64,000 bases of DNA from an uncultured Spartobacteria bacterium (GCA_903901425.1 CAIURC010000114.1:1-64000); one strand, 5' to 3'. Positions 8,686 to 17,955 are shown, counted from the first letter of the stretch. Notes: generated by a model from the letters alone, not told the origin. Numbers and translations: made by a program.

Positions 8686-9777
8686 TCAGGCCAGAAGCCT
8701 GAGGATTTCGGCTTTGTCGGCCCGGGCAGGAATCACGGCGCCGCACTGTTCCTTGGCCACATCCGGATCCTTCAGGCCGTGGCCAGTGACGGTGCAGACC
8801 ACGCGGCTGCCCTCGGGCACCAGCGGCATCCGGCGTTCGGATTGGCGGGCAGGGTCGACGGACTTGAAGATCCCCGCAATGCCGGCGGCACTGGCCGGTT
8901 CGACAAAGATGCCTTCCTCAGAAGCCAGCCAGGCTTGGGCCCGGAGGATTTCCTCGTCGGTGACGATGTCAATCGCGCCGCCACTGTCCCGGAGCGCCGC
9001 ATTGGCGAACTCCCAGCTGGCCGGGTTGCCGATCCGGATGGCGCTGGCAATGGTCTCGGGCTTTTCAACGACGTGCCCGTGAAAGATCGGGGCGGAGCCG
9101 GCCGCTTGGAATCCGACCATTTTTGGAAGTTTGGTGGCCCGCTTGAGTTGGTGGAACTCGGTGTACCCCAGCCAGTAGGCGCTGATATTGCCTGCGTTGC
9201 CCACAGGCAGGAGATGAAAGTCGGGTGCGTCGCCCAGATCCTCGATGATTTCAAACGAGGCGGTTTTCTGTCCCTGAAGTCGGTGCGGGTTGATGGAGTT
9301 GACGATGGCGATGGGCTCGGTTTCCCCGATTTCGCGGACGAGCCGGAGCGCGTCGTCAAAGTTGCCTTCAATGGCGACGACTTTTGCGCCGTAGATGAAG
9401 GCTTGGGCGAGTTTTCCGAAGGCGATTTTGCCCGCGGGCAGCAGCACGGCGCAGGTGATGTTGGCGCGGGCTGCGTATGCGGCGGCGGCAGCGGACGTGT
9501 TGCCCGTGGAGGCGCAGATGACAGCCCGGGCGCCGTCCTCGACGGCTTTTGAGAGGGCAACGGTCATGCCGCGGTCCTTGAAGGAGCCGGTGGGGTTGAG
9601 TCCCTCGTACTTGATGTAGACCTCGCAGCCGCGTCCAAGCAGGGTGCTGAGCTTGGGGGAATGGATCAGGGGCGTGGACCCCTCGTTCAACGAGATGAAC
9701 GGGGTCTTGTCGGTGACAGGGAGGAACTCCTTCCAGCGGGCGAGAACGCCGCGGTCGTTGAGTGGGCGAAAGCTCAT
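8686..9777 (-). CDS. thrC: Threonine synthase
   Basis: ThrC is a PLP enzyme converting O-phosphohomoserine to threonine. Lys67 in [13 protein letters not shown] is the Schiff-base lysine. The Gly/Ser/Thr-rich [16 protein letters not shown] loop binds the PLP phosphate, and [13 protein letters not shown] is the second cofactor-contact loop. At 363 residues it belongs to the shorter plant/Bacillus-like group. Its ATG overlaps the stop codon of hom by four bases (ATGA), so the last two enzymes of the homoserine-to-threonine branch that are present here are translationally coupled. No separate thrB homoserine kinase is visible. Confidence 0.96.
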   Translation of the reverse strand: MSFRPLNDRGVLARWKEFLPVTDKTPFISLNEGSTPLIHSPKLSTLLGRGCEVYIKYEGLNPTGSFKDRGMTVALSKAVEDGARAVICASTGNTSAAAAAYAARANITCAVLLPAGKIAFGKLAQAFIYGAKVVAIEGNFDDALRLVREIGETEPIAIVNSINPHRLQGQKTASFEIIEDLGDAPDFHLLPVGNAGNISAYWLGYTEFHQLKRATKLPKMVGFQAAGSAPIFHGHVVEKPETIASAIRIGNPASWEFANAALRDSGGAIDIVTDEEILRAQAWLASEEGIFVEPASAAGIAGIFKSVDPARQSERRMPLVPEGSRVVCTVTGHGLKDPDVAKEQCGAVIPARADKAEILRLLA

Positions 9778-11066
9778 GAGAAATGTTCGACGCGGATCAT
9801 CCGCGGGGTTTTCCGGACGCAGCCCAGAGCGCCGAGCTGGGAGAGCGCGGTGGAGATCTGGGCGTGCGAGGCGCGGTGGATCATGAGGACGAGCGTCGCG
9901 ATTTCGCCCTCGGCGGCCTCGGGCTGGAGGATGGAGGAGATGCCGATCTGGAGTCTGCCGAGGATGCTGGCGACCTCGGCGATGACGCCTGGGCGGTCAT
10001 CGACAGCCAGTCGGAGGTAATACTCGGAGGTGCACTCGCCGATGGGTTTGCAGGCGCCGTACAGGGAATGCGGGGTGAATCCCAGGTTGCGGCGGGGAGA
10101 GGACAGGGCGTCGGCGGCCTCGGCGAGGTCGCTGATGACGGCGCTGGTGGTGGCATCCTGGCCGGCACCGCGTCCGTAGAGAAGGGCATCGCCGACGACA
10201 TCGCCCCGGACGGCCATGGCATTGAAAACGCCGTTGACGGAGGCGAGGACATGGGAGGCGGGGACGAGGGTGGGGTGGACGCGGACCTCGACCTGGCCCT
10301 GGTCGGCCTTGATCACGGCGAGGAGCTTGATGCGGTAGCCCAGTTTTTTTGCAAAACAGATGTCGCTGGCGGTCAGGTGTTCGATGCCTTCAACGAAAAC
10401 CTTTTCTGGAGGCACCCAGAATCCGTAAGCGAGGGAGGCGAGGATGATGGCCTTGTGAGCGGCATCGCCGCCGTTGACGTCGAGAGCGGGATCGGCCTCG
10501 GCGTAGCCGGCATCCTGGGCCTGGCGGAGAGCATCAGCGAATCCGAGCCCCTGTTCCGTCATCTGGGTGAGGATGAAGTTGCTGGTCCCGTTGACGATCC
10601 CGTGGATGGACTGGATGTGGTTGGCGACAAACGCTTCCCGGAGGGTTTTGATGATGGGGATGCCGCCCCCTACGGCTGCCTCGAAAAAGACAGGAACGTT
10701 GTGGCGCATTGCGGCCTCGAAGATTTCCCGGCCGTGCTCTGCCAGGAGCGCCTTGTTGCCGGTGACCACAATTTTCCGGCGTTCAATCGCGCCGAGGATG
10801 AGTTCGAGGCTTTCCTGTTTCTGCCCCATCAACTCGACGAGGATCTGGATGGACGGATCGTCCAGGAGTTGGCGCCAGTCTGTGGTCAGAAGTTCTGCCG
10901 GAACCTCGCACCCACGGTCTTTGGACAGGTTGCGGACCGCGATTTTTCGGACCTCAAGTTCGTAGCCGAGTCGTTCCCGGAGCAGGGAGCGGTTGCCGCG
11001 GAGGTGTTTGAACACCCCGGCACCGACGTTGCCCATACCGGCGAGACCGATGGAAAAGGTTTGCAT
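9774..11066 (-). CDS. hom: Homoserine dehydrogenase with C-terminal ACT domain
   Basis: This enzyme reduces aspartate semialdehyde to homoserine with NAD(P)H. The N terminus has the dinucleotide-binding [13 protein letters not shown] motif. The catalytic domain carries [18 protein letters not shown] and [11 protein letters not shown]. The last 80 or so residues (from [22 protein letters not shown]) form an ACT domain, the usual site of feedback control by threonine. The ATG at 11066 was chosen over upstream in-frame starts because it begins the Rossmann fold exactly; the upstream extension is low-complexity and would run into prmA. It is translationally coupled to thrC by ATGA. Confidence 0.96.
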   Translation of the reverse strand: MQTFSIGLAGMGNVGAGVFKHLRGNRSLLRERLGYELEVRKIAVRNLSKDRGCEVPAELLTTDWRQLLDDPSIQILVELMGQKQESLELILGAIERRKIVVTGNKALLAEHGREIFEAAMRHNVPVFFEAAVGGGIPIIKTLREAFVANHIQSIHGIVNGTSNFILTQMTEQGLGFADALRQAQDAGYAEADPALDVNGGDAAHKAIILASLAYGFWVPPEKVFVEGIEHLTASDICFAKKLGYRIKLLAVIKADQGQVEVRVHPTLVPASHVLASVNGVFNAMAVRGDVVGDALLYGRGAGQDATTSAVISDLAEAADALSSPRRNLGFTPHSLYGACKPIGECTSEYYLRLAVDDRPGVIAEVASILGRLQIGISSILQPEAAEGEIATLVLMIHRASHAQISTALSQLGALGCVRKTPRMIRVEHFS

Positions 11067-11161
11067 GCTTGGAAACAGACTCAGGGAAAAGCCGCCAGTA
11101 TCATGCGGCCCGGATTTCCGAGGCAAGCGGATTTCGGTGGCCTCGCGGCGGCGCGGACTCT

Positions 11162-11986
11162 TCAGGCCCGGAGCGCGAGGGCCGTGAACCATTTGCCCCG
11201 CCGGACCCGGGTCTGGATCCGGAAGCCGTTTTGGGTCAGGGCTTTGCAGACGGCTTGGGCCTGGGTTTGGAGCACGCCGGAAAAAATCAATGTGCCGCCG
11301 GGCGCAGTGGCGGCGGCGAGAGTTGCGGCGGCCTCGATCAGGATGCCGCTGAAAAGGTTGGCTGCGACCACCGGCCACTGGCGGTCCGGTTTCCAGTCCA
11401 GGACATCCAGTTGCCGCACAGTGACCCGGGAGAGTTGGTTGAGGCGGAGGTTGTCTTTGGTGACGCGGACGGCATCGGGATCAAAATCGGCGGCGAGAAC
11501 GCGGTCAGCCCCCAGAGCGCGTGCGGCAAGGCCGAGAATGCCGGTGCCGCATCCGAGGTCGAGGAACTCCTCGCCTTGGAGTTCGAGATCGGCAAGCAAC
11601 CGGAGACAGGTTGCCGTGGTGGCATGGTCGCCGGTGCCGAAGGCCATGCCGGCGGGAATACGGAGCACAGCGCGACCGTTGGGCGTTTCAGGCGCAGGAT
11701 CGGATTCGCTGGAGACAATGATCAAGCGCTGCCGGATCCGGATGGGGGCAGCAGCCTTCGGAGCGGGAGGCGGGAGCTGTGCACGAGTCCTTCCGCCCCA
11801 TTCCTGGGTGAGCTTTTTGGCGTCTCCTGGGGAAAGGCCGTAGATTTCGAGCCGGAGAGATTTCCGGTTTGGGTGGGAGAGAACGGCGAGGCGGTCGGCG
11901 AACGGGGCGAGGCGTTGGAGCCAGAGAGATTCGAGGTGTTCCTGGCAGTTTTTCGACCAGATCTGGAGAGGGCGCGCGCGGTTCAT
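11162..11986 (-). CDS. prmA: Ribosomal protein L11 methyltransferase (PrmA family)
   Basis: This cytoplasmic SAM-dependent methyltransferase probably trimethylates ribosomal protein L11. The SAM-binding fold is preceded by the PrmA-type AFGTGDHATTATCLRLL segment. Motif I is FLDLGCGTGILGLAARALGA, the acidic end of strand 2 is in AADFDPDAV, and an NLFSG motif replaces the more usual N-I-L-A. The N-terminal domain is about 100 residues and divergent, so another protein substrate is possible. Its start overlaps the stop of the upstream exported methyltransferase gene by four bases. Confidence 0.85.
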   Translation of the reverse strand: MNRARPLQIWSKNCQEHLESLWLQRLAPFADRLAVLSHPNRKSLRLEIYGLSPGDAKKLTQEWGGRTRAQLPPPAPKAAAPIRIRQRLIIVSSESDPAPETPNGRAVLRIPAGMAFGTGDHATTATCLRLLADLELQGEEFLDLGCGTGILGLAARALGADRVLAADFDPDAVRVTKDNLRLNQLSRVTVRQLDVLDWKPDRQWPVVAANLFSGILIEAAATLAAATAPGGTLIFSGVLQTQAQAVCKALTQNGFRIQTRVRRGKWFTALALRA

Positions 11987-12687
11987 TTGCGGGCGAACAC
12001 GACGATGTGTTGCTGGGGTAGCACGGTTTTTGTTTCGAGGAATTGGAGTTCCTGATGAAGACCGATTTCCCTGCGGACCTGTTGTTCGCTCATTTTGTGG
12101 ACGAGTTTGATGGGGACGTTGGGGTCCTCGAGGCGGTACTCGACAAGCACGAGGCGACCGCCGGGGCGGAGGGCGGGCACGAGGCTGGCGATCATTTCGT
12201 AGGGGTGATCGAACTCGTGGTAGACGTCGACCAGGAGCATGAGGTCGCAGGATTGTGCGGGGAGTTTGGGGTTGGTGACAGTGCCGAGGATGGGGGTGAC
12301 GGCGGAGTCGACCCGGCGTTTGGCCATGTTTTTCATGAGGAGATCGAGCATCTCCTGCTGGATGTCTACCGCGTAGACCCGGCCTTCGGGAACCACCTTG
12401 CGGGCCATGCGCCAGGTAAAGAACCCGCTTCCGGCGCCGATGTCGGCCACGTGCATGCCGGGTTTGAGGTCCAGCGCGTCAAGGAGGCGGTCCGTGGACT
12501 CTTCCTCTTCGCGTTCGGGGCGTTCCAGCCACGCAGCGCCCTGGTGGCCCATGACATGGGCGATCTCGCGGCCAAGAAAGAACTTGCCGATCCCGTTGGG
12601 ATCATGGTCCTGCCGGGTTTCATAAACGGGCTCTGCATGGAGCAGAGGGGCGACGAGTACGAGCAGCGTGACGAGGAAAAAGCGCAT
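11983..12687 (-). CDS. Exported class I SAM-dependent methyltransferase
   Basis: The protein begins with a classic Sec signal peptide (MRFFLVTLLVLVAPLLHA, cleavage likely before EP). It is followed by a full class I methyltransferase fold: motif I HVADIGAGSGFFTWRMA, an acidic YAVDIQQEM after strand 2, and LLVDVYHEFDHP at the motif IV position. A methyltransferase outside the cytoplasm would lack its usual supply of SAM, so its location or cofactor is a puzzle. Similar signal-bearing proteins are known in Planctomycetes and Verrucomicrobia, without a settled function. It starts 2 bp after the sensor kinase stop and overlaps prmA by ATGA. Confidence 0.8.
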   Translation of the reverse strand: MRFFLVTLLVLVAPLLHAEPVYETRQDHDPNGIGKFFLGREIAHVMGHQGAAWLERPEREEEESTDRLLDALDLKPGMHVADIGAGSGFFTWRMARKVVPEGRVYAVDIQQEMLDLLMKNMAKRRVDSAVTPILGTVTNPKLPAQSCDLMLLVDVYHEFDHPYEMIASLVPALRPGGRLVLVEYRLEDPNVPIKLVHKMSEQQVRREIGLHQELQFLETKTVLPQQHIVVFARK

Positions 12688-12688
12688 A

Positions 12689-13852
12689 TCAGTGGGTGTG
12701 GGATTCTGGTGGTTGAGGGGGGACAGGAGGGGGCGGTTGGAGCGGAATCGAGATGTGCATGGATGTCCCTCTCCCCGGTTCGCTTTCCACCGTTATCACG
12801 CCATGGTGAGCGTCCACCACACTTTTGACAATCGCCATACCAAGGCCGGTACCCCCGTGTTTTCCTGCCGTCACAAACGGTTCAAACAAACGGGCCCGGA
12901 TTTCCGGCGGGATTCCGCACCCGGTGTCGGCGATGGTAAACACCACGCGGTCGGTGCCGGGATCGGTTCGGAGCACGAGTTCGCCGCCGTGTTCCATCGC
13001 TTCGATGGAGTTTTTCGCGAGGTTGAGCAGCATTCTGGAGAATCTGGAAAGGTCGGCGAGGATCCACCCCTCGCACCCGTTTTTGGTCCGGAGCCGGATT
13101 TTCTCCGGGAGCAGGGGTTCGAGGCGTGGAAGGAGGTCTGCGAACACGGAGGAGACCGGGTGCAGTTGGGGATGAAAGCTGGACTGGCCCTTGGAAAACT
13201 CGAGGAGTTCCTGAATCATCTCGAGCATGTTGTTGACGGCCCGGTTGACCATGGAGGTGAACCGGGTGGCGGCAGGATCCTGAAACTTCATCCGAAGCAG
13301 TTCGGAGCAGGTCCGGATCACGGAGATGGGGTTTTTGAGGTCGTGAATGATCGAGTTGGCCATGCTTCCGACTAGGGAGAGGCGTTCGGTTCGGACGACT
13401 TCCTCGATGAAGTGTTCGCTGACCTCCCGGAGCCGGGCGGTGACACAGCGGAGAAGGTTGGAGTGGAGCTGGCCTGGGGCGATGAGGAAAATGTGTTCGA
13501 AGGTGGGCTGGTCAATCCGGCCCAGAACACTTTCCTCCATGGCTGTGGCTTGGGCCGAGCGGGGTTCCACGTCGATCATGGCCATTTCCCCGAAAAAATC
13601 CCCGGGCTGGATGTAGCCCAGAGCCTCCTGAAGACCGCCTCTGCCCTGTTTGGAAACACGGATCCCGCCCGAGCAGAGCAAATAGAAGCAGTCGCCGGCT
13701 TCGCCATCGTAAAAAATCACCTCGCCGGGTTCAGCGCTGACCAGCGGGATCCGGGCACAGATCTCGCCGGTCAGTGCCTGGGGGATGGCGGTGAACAGCC
13801 GGTTTTGCCGGAGACAACCAAGGTATTCGGCTGTGGAGGAGACAGGACGCAC
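12689..13852 (-). CDS. Sensor histidine kinase with N-terminal cyclic-nucleotide-binding domain
   Basis: Residues about 12-130 form a cNMP-binding (CAP_ED) domain, with FYDGEAGDCFYLLCSGGIRV and the GDFFGEMAMIDVEPRSAQATA phosphate-binding-cassette region. The kinase core follows: the dimerisation helix with phospho-acceptor His in NSIIHDLKNPISVIRT, then the ATPase domain with NLAKNSIEAMEHGG (N box), FTIADTGCGIPPE (G1) and KHGGTGLGMAIVKS (G2). There is no membrane segment, so it is a cytoplasmic sensor. It has no response-regulator neighbour and heads the operon with the exported methyltransferase and prmA. The C terminus is Pro-rich. Confidence 0.92.
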   Translation of the reverse strand: MRPVSSTAEYLGCLRQNRLFTAIPQALTGEICARIPLVSAEPGEVIFYDGEAGDCFYLLCSGGIRVSKQGRGGLQEALGYIQPGDFFGEMAMIDVEPRSAQATAMEESVLGRIDQPTFEHIFLIAPGQLHSNLLRCVTARLREVSEHFIEEVVRTERLSLVGSMANSIIHDLKNPISVIRTCSELLRMKFQDPAATRFTSMVNRAVNNMLEMIQELLEFSKGQSSFHPQLHPVSSVFADLLPRLEPLLPEKIRLRTKNGCEGWILADLSRFSRMLLNLAKNSIEAMEHGGELVLRTDPGTDRVVFTIADTGCGIPPEIRARLFEPFVTAGKHGGTGLGMAIVKSVVDAHHGVITVESEPGRGTSMHISIPLQPPPPVPPQPPESHTH

Positions 13853-13957
13853 GGGGGATATCCCGTCACCCGGGCGCCGAATTGTAAAGCCCGGGAATCA
13901 GTCAATGGCCGGTTTGCCTTGCGCCCCGGGAAGGTTCCGTGGTGAGTATCAGGGCTC

Positions 13958-14860
13958 ATGGAATCCATCCGGGCCATTCACAGTGCCGCTAAAAGCGCGG
14001 GGCATGCTGCACTCTCGTTCGAGTTTTTTCCGCCGAAATCGGCCGAATCCGAGGCTGCGCTCCAGGAAAAAACCCTGCCCGCTCTGTTGGCCGCACGACC
14101 CGACTACTGCTCCGTCACCTACGGCGCCGGTGGCGGTACCCGGGAAAAAACCCTCGACGTGGTGGAGCAGATCCAGAGCCAGCATGGGCTCACCACCATG
14201 ATGCATTTGACCTGCGTTCACTCCACCCGCGACCAGATCCGGGCCGTTGTTGAGGAGGCCAGAAAACGCGGGGTCCGCAATTTTCTGGCGCTGCGCGGGG
14301 ATCCGCCTTCCGGGGGGGAGTATGTTCCAACGCCGGGCGGCTTTGAGTTCAGTTCGCAACTCGTTTCATTCCTCCGGGAGTTGGGAGGATTCGACATCGG
14401 GACGGCCGGTTTTCCCGAGGGACACATTGCTTGCAAACAGGGGAAGTTGGTGGATTGGGGGTATCTGCGGGACAAAGTGCAGGCCGGGGCGGATTTCATC
14501 ATCACCCAGTTGTTTTTTGACAACACGGATTTCTTCCGGTTCCGGGATCATCTTTCGCGCAACTTGGGGGTTGCGGTGCCCATCATCGCGGGGATTTTGC
14601 CGGTGATTTCCCGGCGCCAGACGACGAAATTTGTGGAGCTCTGTGGGGCAGGGTTGCCGGTGGAGTTCCGGAGCCGGCTCGAGGAACTCGGTGAGGACGA
14701 CGCAGCGGTGACCGAGTACGGGATTGAACATGCCACAGCCCAGTGTCGGGAGCTTCTCCGGGAGGGCGTGGACGGAATCCATTTTTACACGCTGAACAGG
14801 GCGCATTCGACGTGCCGGATCCTGAGTAACTTGGGTTTCCGAGGCGGCGTCAGCGCTTAG
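13958..14860 (+). CDS. metF: 5,10-Methylenetetrahydrofolate reductase
   Basis: MetF reduces methylene-THF to methyl-THF, the methyl donor for methionine synthesis, using FAD. The 300-residue TIM barrel starts with SFEFFPPKS and includes SVTYGAGGGTREKTLD, HLTCVHSTRDQI, LALRGDPP and DFIITQLFFDNTDFFRFRD. The C terminus has the conserved GIHFYTLNRAHST. It is divergent from the sensor kinase gene, about 105 bp away. I looked for a SAM or SAH riboswitch in that gap and did not recognise one. Confidence 0.96.
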   Translation: MESIRAIHSAAKSAGHAALSFEFFPPKSAESEAALQEKTLPALLAARPDYCSVTYGAGGGTREKTLDVVEQIQSQHGLTTMMHLTCVHSTRDQIRAVVEEARKRGVRNFLALRGDPPSGGEYVPTPGGFEFSSQLVSFLRELGGFDIGTAGFPEGHIACKQGKLVDWGYLRDKVQAGADFIITQLFFDNTDFFRFRDHLSRNLGVAVPIIAGILPVISRRQTTKFVELCGAGLPVEFRSRLEELGEDDAAVTEYGIEHATAQCRELLREGVDGIHFYTLNRAHSTCRILSNLGFRGGVSA

Positions 14861-14883
14861 CTCGAGCCTTTGAAGGGGGGGGC

Positions 14884-14901
14884 GGCGCGTTTTGACGCGC
14901 C
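14884..14901 (+). other. Perfect hairpin downstream of metF
   Basis: GGCGCGT and ACGCGCC form a perfect 7-bp stem around a TTTG loop, starting 24 bp after the metF stop. There is no following T run on either strand, so this is not a classic intrinsic terminator. It may stabilise the 3' end of the metF mRNA or be chance. Confidence 0.4.
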
Positions 14902-15015
14902 GGAGATCGCCTCAGGGAAAACCTTTGCCCCTTGGGGTGACCCCATGGGAGCGTCAAAGAGCGAGAGTTAAGGCCGAGAGCCTGAGGCTGGAGGGCCCTT
15001 ATGCCTGGAGCGCCC

Positions 15016-15342
15016 TCAGTCGAGGAAGGAGCAGATGTACTCGCAGATGCCCGAAGCTACCTCGATGTCGAAGCCGCTGTTGGCGGGGACATGGAAGGCT
15101 GAGCCTGCGGCGAAAGTCTCCGAGCTGTTCTGACCGTCGATCTTGACGCTGCAAGTCCCGGCCACAATCTCCATGCGCTCTGCCTTCTGGGTCCCGAAAT
15201 GGAACTTCCCGGGGTAGATGAGTCCCAAGGTTTTCTTTTCACCGGCTGCTGTGAGCACGGTGTGGCTCACGACCTTGCCGTCGAAATAAACATTGGCTTT
15301 GGCGTGGACCGTGACGTTGGCGAACTCGGTGGGGATGGACAT
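15016..15342 (-). CDS. ppnP: Pyrimidine/purine nucleoside phosphorylase PpnP
   Basis: This 108-residue single-domain cupin belongs to the PpnP (YaiE/DUF1255) family, which phosphorolyses several nucleosides to bases and ribose-1-phosphate. Family features seen are ANVYFDGKVVSHTV near the N terminus, the KTLGLIYPGKFHFGT strand, and FHVPANSGFDIEV with CEYICSF at the C terminus. It lies just downstream of trxA on the same strand and may share its transcript. Confidence 0.92.
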   Translation of the reverse strand: MSIPTEFANVTVHAKANVYFDGKVVSHTVLTAAGEKKTLGLIYPGKFHFGTQKAERMEIVAGTCSVKIDGQNSSETFAAGSAFHVPANSGFDIEVASGICEYICSFLD

Positions 15343-15390
15343 GGGTAATGCAGGCTGCGTCTTCAGAAGCCCGGAGGAATTCCCGGGGGC

Positions 15391-15723
15391 TCAAGCGAGC
15401 GCGTCCAGCCGAGCAAGGAGAGCCGCTTTGCTGGTGCCCGCGCCGACGACCTGATCCTTGACCTCGCCGCCTTTGATAAAGAGGAGCATTGGAATGGAAC
15501 TCACACGGAACTTGGTTGCGAGGAGTCTGCAATCGTCCACGTTGACTTTGCCGACCGTGGCTTTTCCAGCGCGTTCATTGGCGATTTCGTCGATGATGGG
15601 CGAGATCAGTCGGCAGGGTCCGCACCACGGAGCCCAGAAGTCCAGAAGGACTGGGAGCTCGGATTTCAGAATCTCGGACTCGAAATTGGAGTCGGTGACA
15701 GTAACGACGTTTTGGCTGGCCAT
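15391..15723 (-). CDS. trxA: Thioredoxin
   Basis: This is a standard 110-residue cytoplasmic thioredoxin, the general protein disulfide reductant. The redox site WCGPC is at residues 33-37 within DFWAPWCGPCRL. The cis-proline loop is in RVSSIPMLLFIKGG. It lies between ppnP and the proline-rich membrane protein gene, all on the minus strand. Confidence 0.97.
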   Translation of the reverse strand: MASQNVVTVTDSNFESEILKSELPVLLDFWAPWCGPCRLISPIIDEIANERAGKATVGKVNVDDCRLLATKFRVSSIPMLLFIKGGEVKDQVVGAGTSKAALLARLDALA

Positions 15724-15826
15724 GGTAAGAAACTTTGCAACTGCGTTCAGGATTTCGGTTCTTCGCGGCGTTTTTCCGCTTCAGAACCGGCTCTGCGGGG
15801 GGAACGTCGTTGAGGAAAAAGCGGGC

Positions 15827-16858
15827 TTACTGCGGATTGGCAGCCGCGAAGTTCAGGTAGGTCAGAACGAGCGCACCCAGCGAGAGCAGCAGAGCGACAA
15901 TCGACAGACCATTCACGACCGCGTCTGATTCCGGTTCGGCCACTGCGGTGATTTGAGCCACGGAGGCGGTGGCGGAGGCGGGGGCGGGTTTGTTTACCAT
16001 GGGCTGAGTTTGCCCCATCTTCATCGTGGTGGGTGCTGGGGTGGGATTCGGTTTGGGCGTGGGTGACGGCGTAGCTGCAGAACTGGGGCGCGGAGCCGGG
16101 GTGACCGATTTCGGGGCCGGCGTTGCGGCGGCACTGGGTGCAGGAGTGGTGGCCGGCTTGGTCATCTCCGGGAGCGTAATCCGCGCGGTTTCCTTCTTAG
16201 GTGAGGCAGGTCCGCCGGCCGAAGCTCCTGAAATACTGGGAGGCGTCGGCTTGAGTGGAATGGTTGTGACTCCTGCGGGAGGTGGAGGCGCCAATGTTCC
16301 CGGAGGTTTTGGGGGAGCAGGTGGGAGCGTTGCACCGGGAGGCTTGGGAGGCAGCGGCGCACCGCCACCGAGCGAGCCGGGCGGTTTCGGAGGCATCGGA
16401 GCGGGTGGAGGAAGGACGGAGCCGGGAGGTTTGGGCGGGAGCGCCGGAGCCGAGGGAGCAGAAGGCGCGGAGGGCGCCAAAGGAGGGGCTGGTGGGGCTC
16501 CGAGAGGTTTCGGGGGCAGCGGTGCGCCGGCGGCTGGCGGCGGTGCCAAAGGTTTGGGAGGAGCCAGAGGCGGTTTTGGGAGCCCGGCGGCAGCGGGAGA
16601 AGGCAAACTGGCCGAAGAGCCCACAGCTGGAGCTGTGTTGGGCAGCTTGGAGGTGGTGATTTTCGGGGCGGCGGCCGGTTCGCCGCCGGAAGAAAGGGGA
16701 ATAGCTGCCGGAGGAGCCGAGGTGACGGAAGGGAGGCTGATCCGAACGGTGTCCCGTTTCACAGCAGGTTGTTCGCCCTTGGGGGGGAGTGTGATTCGGA
16801 TGGTCTCCGTCTTGTCTGGGGCGGAGTCGGGCGTGGGCTGGGGAGCATCGTCGGACAT
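15827..16858 (-). CDS. Proline-rich protein with repeated R-I-x-L-P motifs and a C-terminal membrane anchor
   Basis: I do not recognise a family with known function. The 343-residue protein starts MSDDAPQPTPDS (the ATG at 16858 is followed by the first motif). More than half is low-complexity Pro/Ala/Gly sequence with repeated K-P-P-G and L-P-P-K-P units (about residues 90-215). A short motif recurs three times: TIRITLP (Arg21), TVRISLP (Arg39) and TARITLP (Arg226). A single membrane helix at about 316-338 ends three to five residues before the C terminus, so it is tail-anchored with the bulk probably in the cytoplasm. The motifs look like docking sites for a partner; this is inference. Confidence 0.7.
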   Translation of the reverse strand: MSDDAPQPTPDSAPDKTETIRITLPPKGEQPAVKRDTVRISLPSVTSAPPAAIPLSSGGEPAAAPKITTSKLPNTAPAVGSSASLPSPAAAGLPKPPLAPPKPLAPPPAAGAPLPPKPLGAPPAPPLAPSAPSAPSAPALPPKPPGSVLPPPAPMPPKPPGSLGGGAPLPPKPPGATLPPAPPKPPGTLAPPPPAGVTTIPLKPTPPSISGASAGGPASPKKETARITLPEMTKPATTPAPSAAATPAPKSVTPAPRPSSAATPSPTPKPNPTPAPTTMKMGQTQPMVNKPAPASATASVAQITAVAEPESDAVVNGLSIVALLLSLGALVLTYLNFAAANPQ

Positions 16859-17010
16859 AAGAAGAGGAAGCGGCCGAAAGTCGTATCGCACCCGGTGCGC
16901 CCGGGTGTCAACACCGGAGCAGAGAACTTCTGGGAAGTTGCGATGTTTTCAGGGGTGGCAGGGGAACTTTCACTTGCCGGTGTTTTTCTGCTGGGGATAG
17001 GGTGCTGCGG

Positions 17011-17955
17011 ATGAAAATTCTTGTGACAGGGGGGGCGGGATTCATTGGGTCGCACTTTGTGGAGCAGTGCGTGAAGCTGGGCCACGATGTGGAGGTGGTG
17101 GACGAGTTCAACGATTTTTATGATCCGGCGATCAAGCGGGCGAACCTCCGCGGTGTGCCCGGGGTCCGCGTGCATGAGGTGGACATCCGGGACGCAGCAG
17201 CCGTGGACAGGGTGGTGTTGGGGGGGCGGTTTGATACGATTGTGCATCTGGCCGCGCGAGCAGGGGTTCGGCCGTCGATCCAGCAGCCGCGGCTTTACAT
17301 CGACACCAACATTACCGGCACGTTCCATCTTTTGGAGGCCGCCCGGAAGGCCGGGGTGCCCCGGTTCATTTGTGCCTCCAGTTCCTCGGTTTACGGGGTG
17401 CTCAAGAGCGTGCCTTTCCGGGAAGACTTGTGTTTGAGTCAGACGATTTCTCCGTATGCCGCCACAAAACTGGCTGCCGAGCAGCTGTGTTCTAACTACT
17501 CCCACCTCTACGGGATGCGGACCATCAACCTCCGCTTTTTCACCGTGTACGGTCCTCGGCAGCGGCCGGACCTCGCGATCCACTCTTTCACGAGGGCGAT
17601 CTGGGAGGGGCGCCCCATCCGCCAGTTTGGAGACGGATCCACGCGCCGGGATTACACCTACATCGATGATATCCTGCAGGGGATGACTGCGTGCCTCGAT
17701 TTTGCGGGTGATCCGTGTGAGGTGTTTAATCTGGGCGAAAGCCAGACCACGACGTTGTCGGACCTGATTGCGACGATTGAAAAAGCGCTGGGACGCCAGG
17801 CAGTGATCGAACGTCACCCCGAACAACCCGGCGACGTGCCCGTCACTTACGCGGACATTTCCAAGGCCCGTCGGCTTCTGGGCTACGACCCGCACACGCA
17901 GATTGCCGAGGGGATCCCGAGGTTTGTGGAGTGGTTTCACTCCCGTGCGGTCTAA
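17011..17955 (+). CDS. NAD-dependent nucleotide-sugar epimerase (GalE/UDP-glucuronate 4-epimerase type)
   Basis: This is an extended short-chain dehydrogenase of 314 residues. The NAD-binding GGAGFIGS is at residues 7-14. The catalytic elements are SSSSVYG followed by YAATK (Tyr and Lys four apart). HLAARAGVRPSI and TVYGPRQRPDLAI match the UDP-glucuronate 4-epimerase branch more than classic GalE. It would act in surface polysaccharide precursor supply. The ATG at 17011 starts the Rossmann strand directly; an in-frame GTG at 17002 adds only three residues. An M20 peptidase gene follows after 12 bp. Confidence 0.9.
   Translation: MKILVTGGAGFIGSHFVEQCVKLGHDVEVVDEFNDFYDPAIKRANLRGVPGVRVHEVDIRDAAAVDRVVLGGRFDTIVHLAARAGVRPSIQQPRLYIDTNITGTFHLLEAARKAGVPRFICASSSSVYGVLKSVPFREDLCLSQTISPYAATKLAAEQLCSNYSHLYGMRTINLRFFTVYGPRQRPDLAIHSFTRAIWEGRPIRQFGDGSTRRDYTYIDDILQGMTACLDFAGDPCEVFNLGESQTTTLSDLIATIEKALGRQAVIERHPEQPGDVPVTYADISKARRLLGYDPHTQIAEGIPRFVEWFHSRAV

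Noticed and set aside
13853-13957. SAM or SAH riboswitch before metF
   Set aside because: There are CCCGGG repeats that could pair in two ways, but no conserved riboswitch core was recognised and the gap is short.
14884-14901. Intrinsic terminator of metF
   Set aside because: The hairpin is perfect but no T run follows on either strand, so I list it only as a hairpin.
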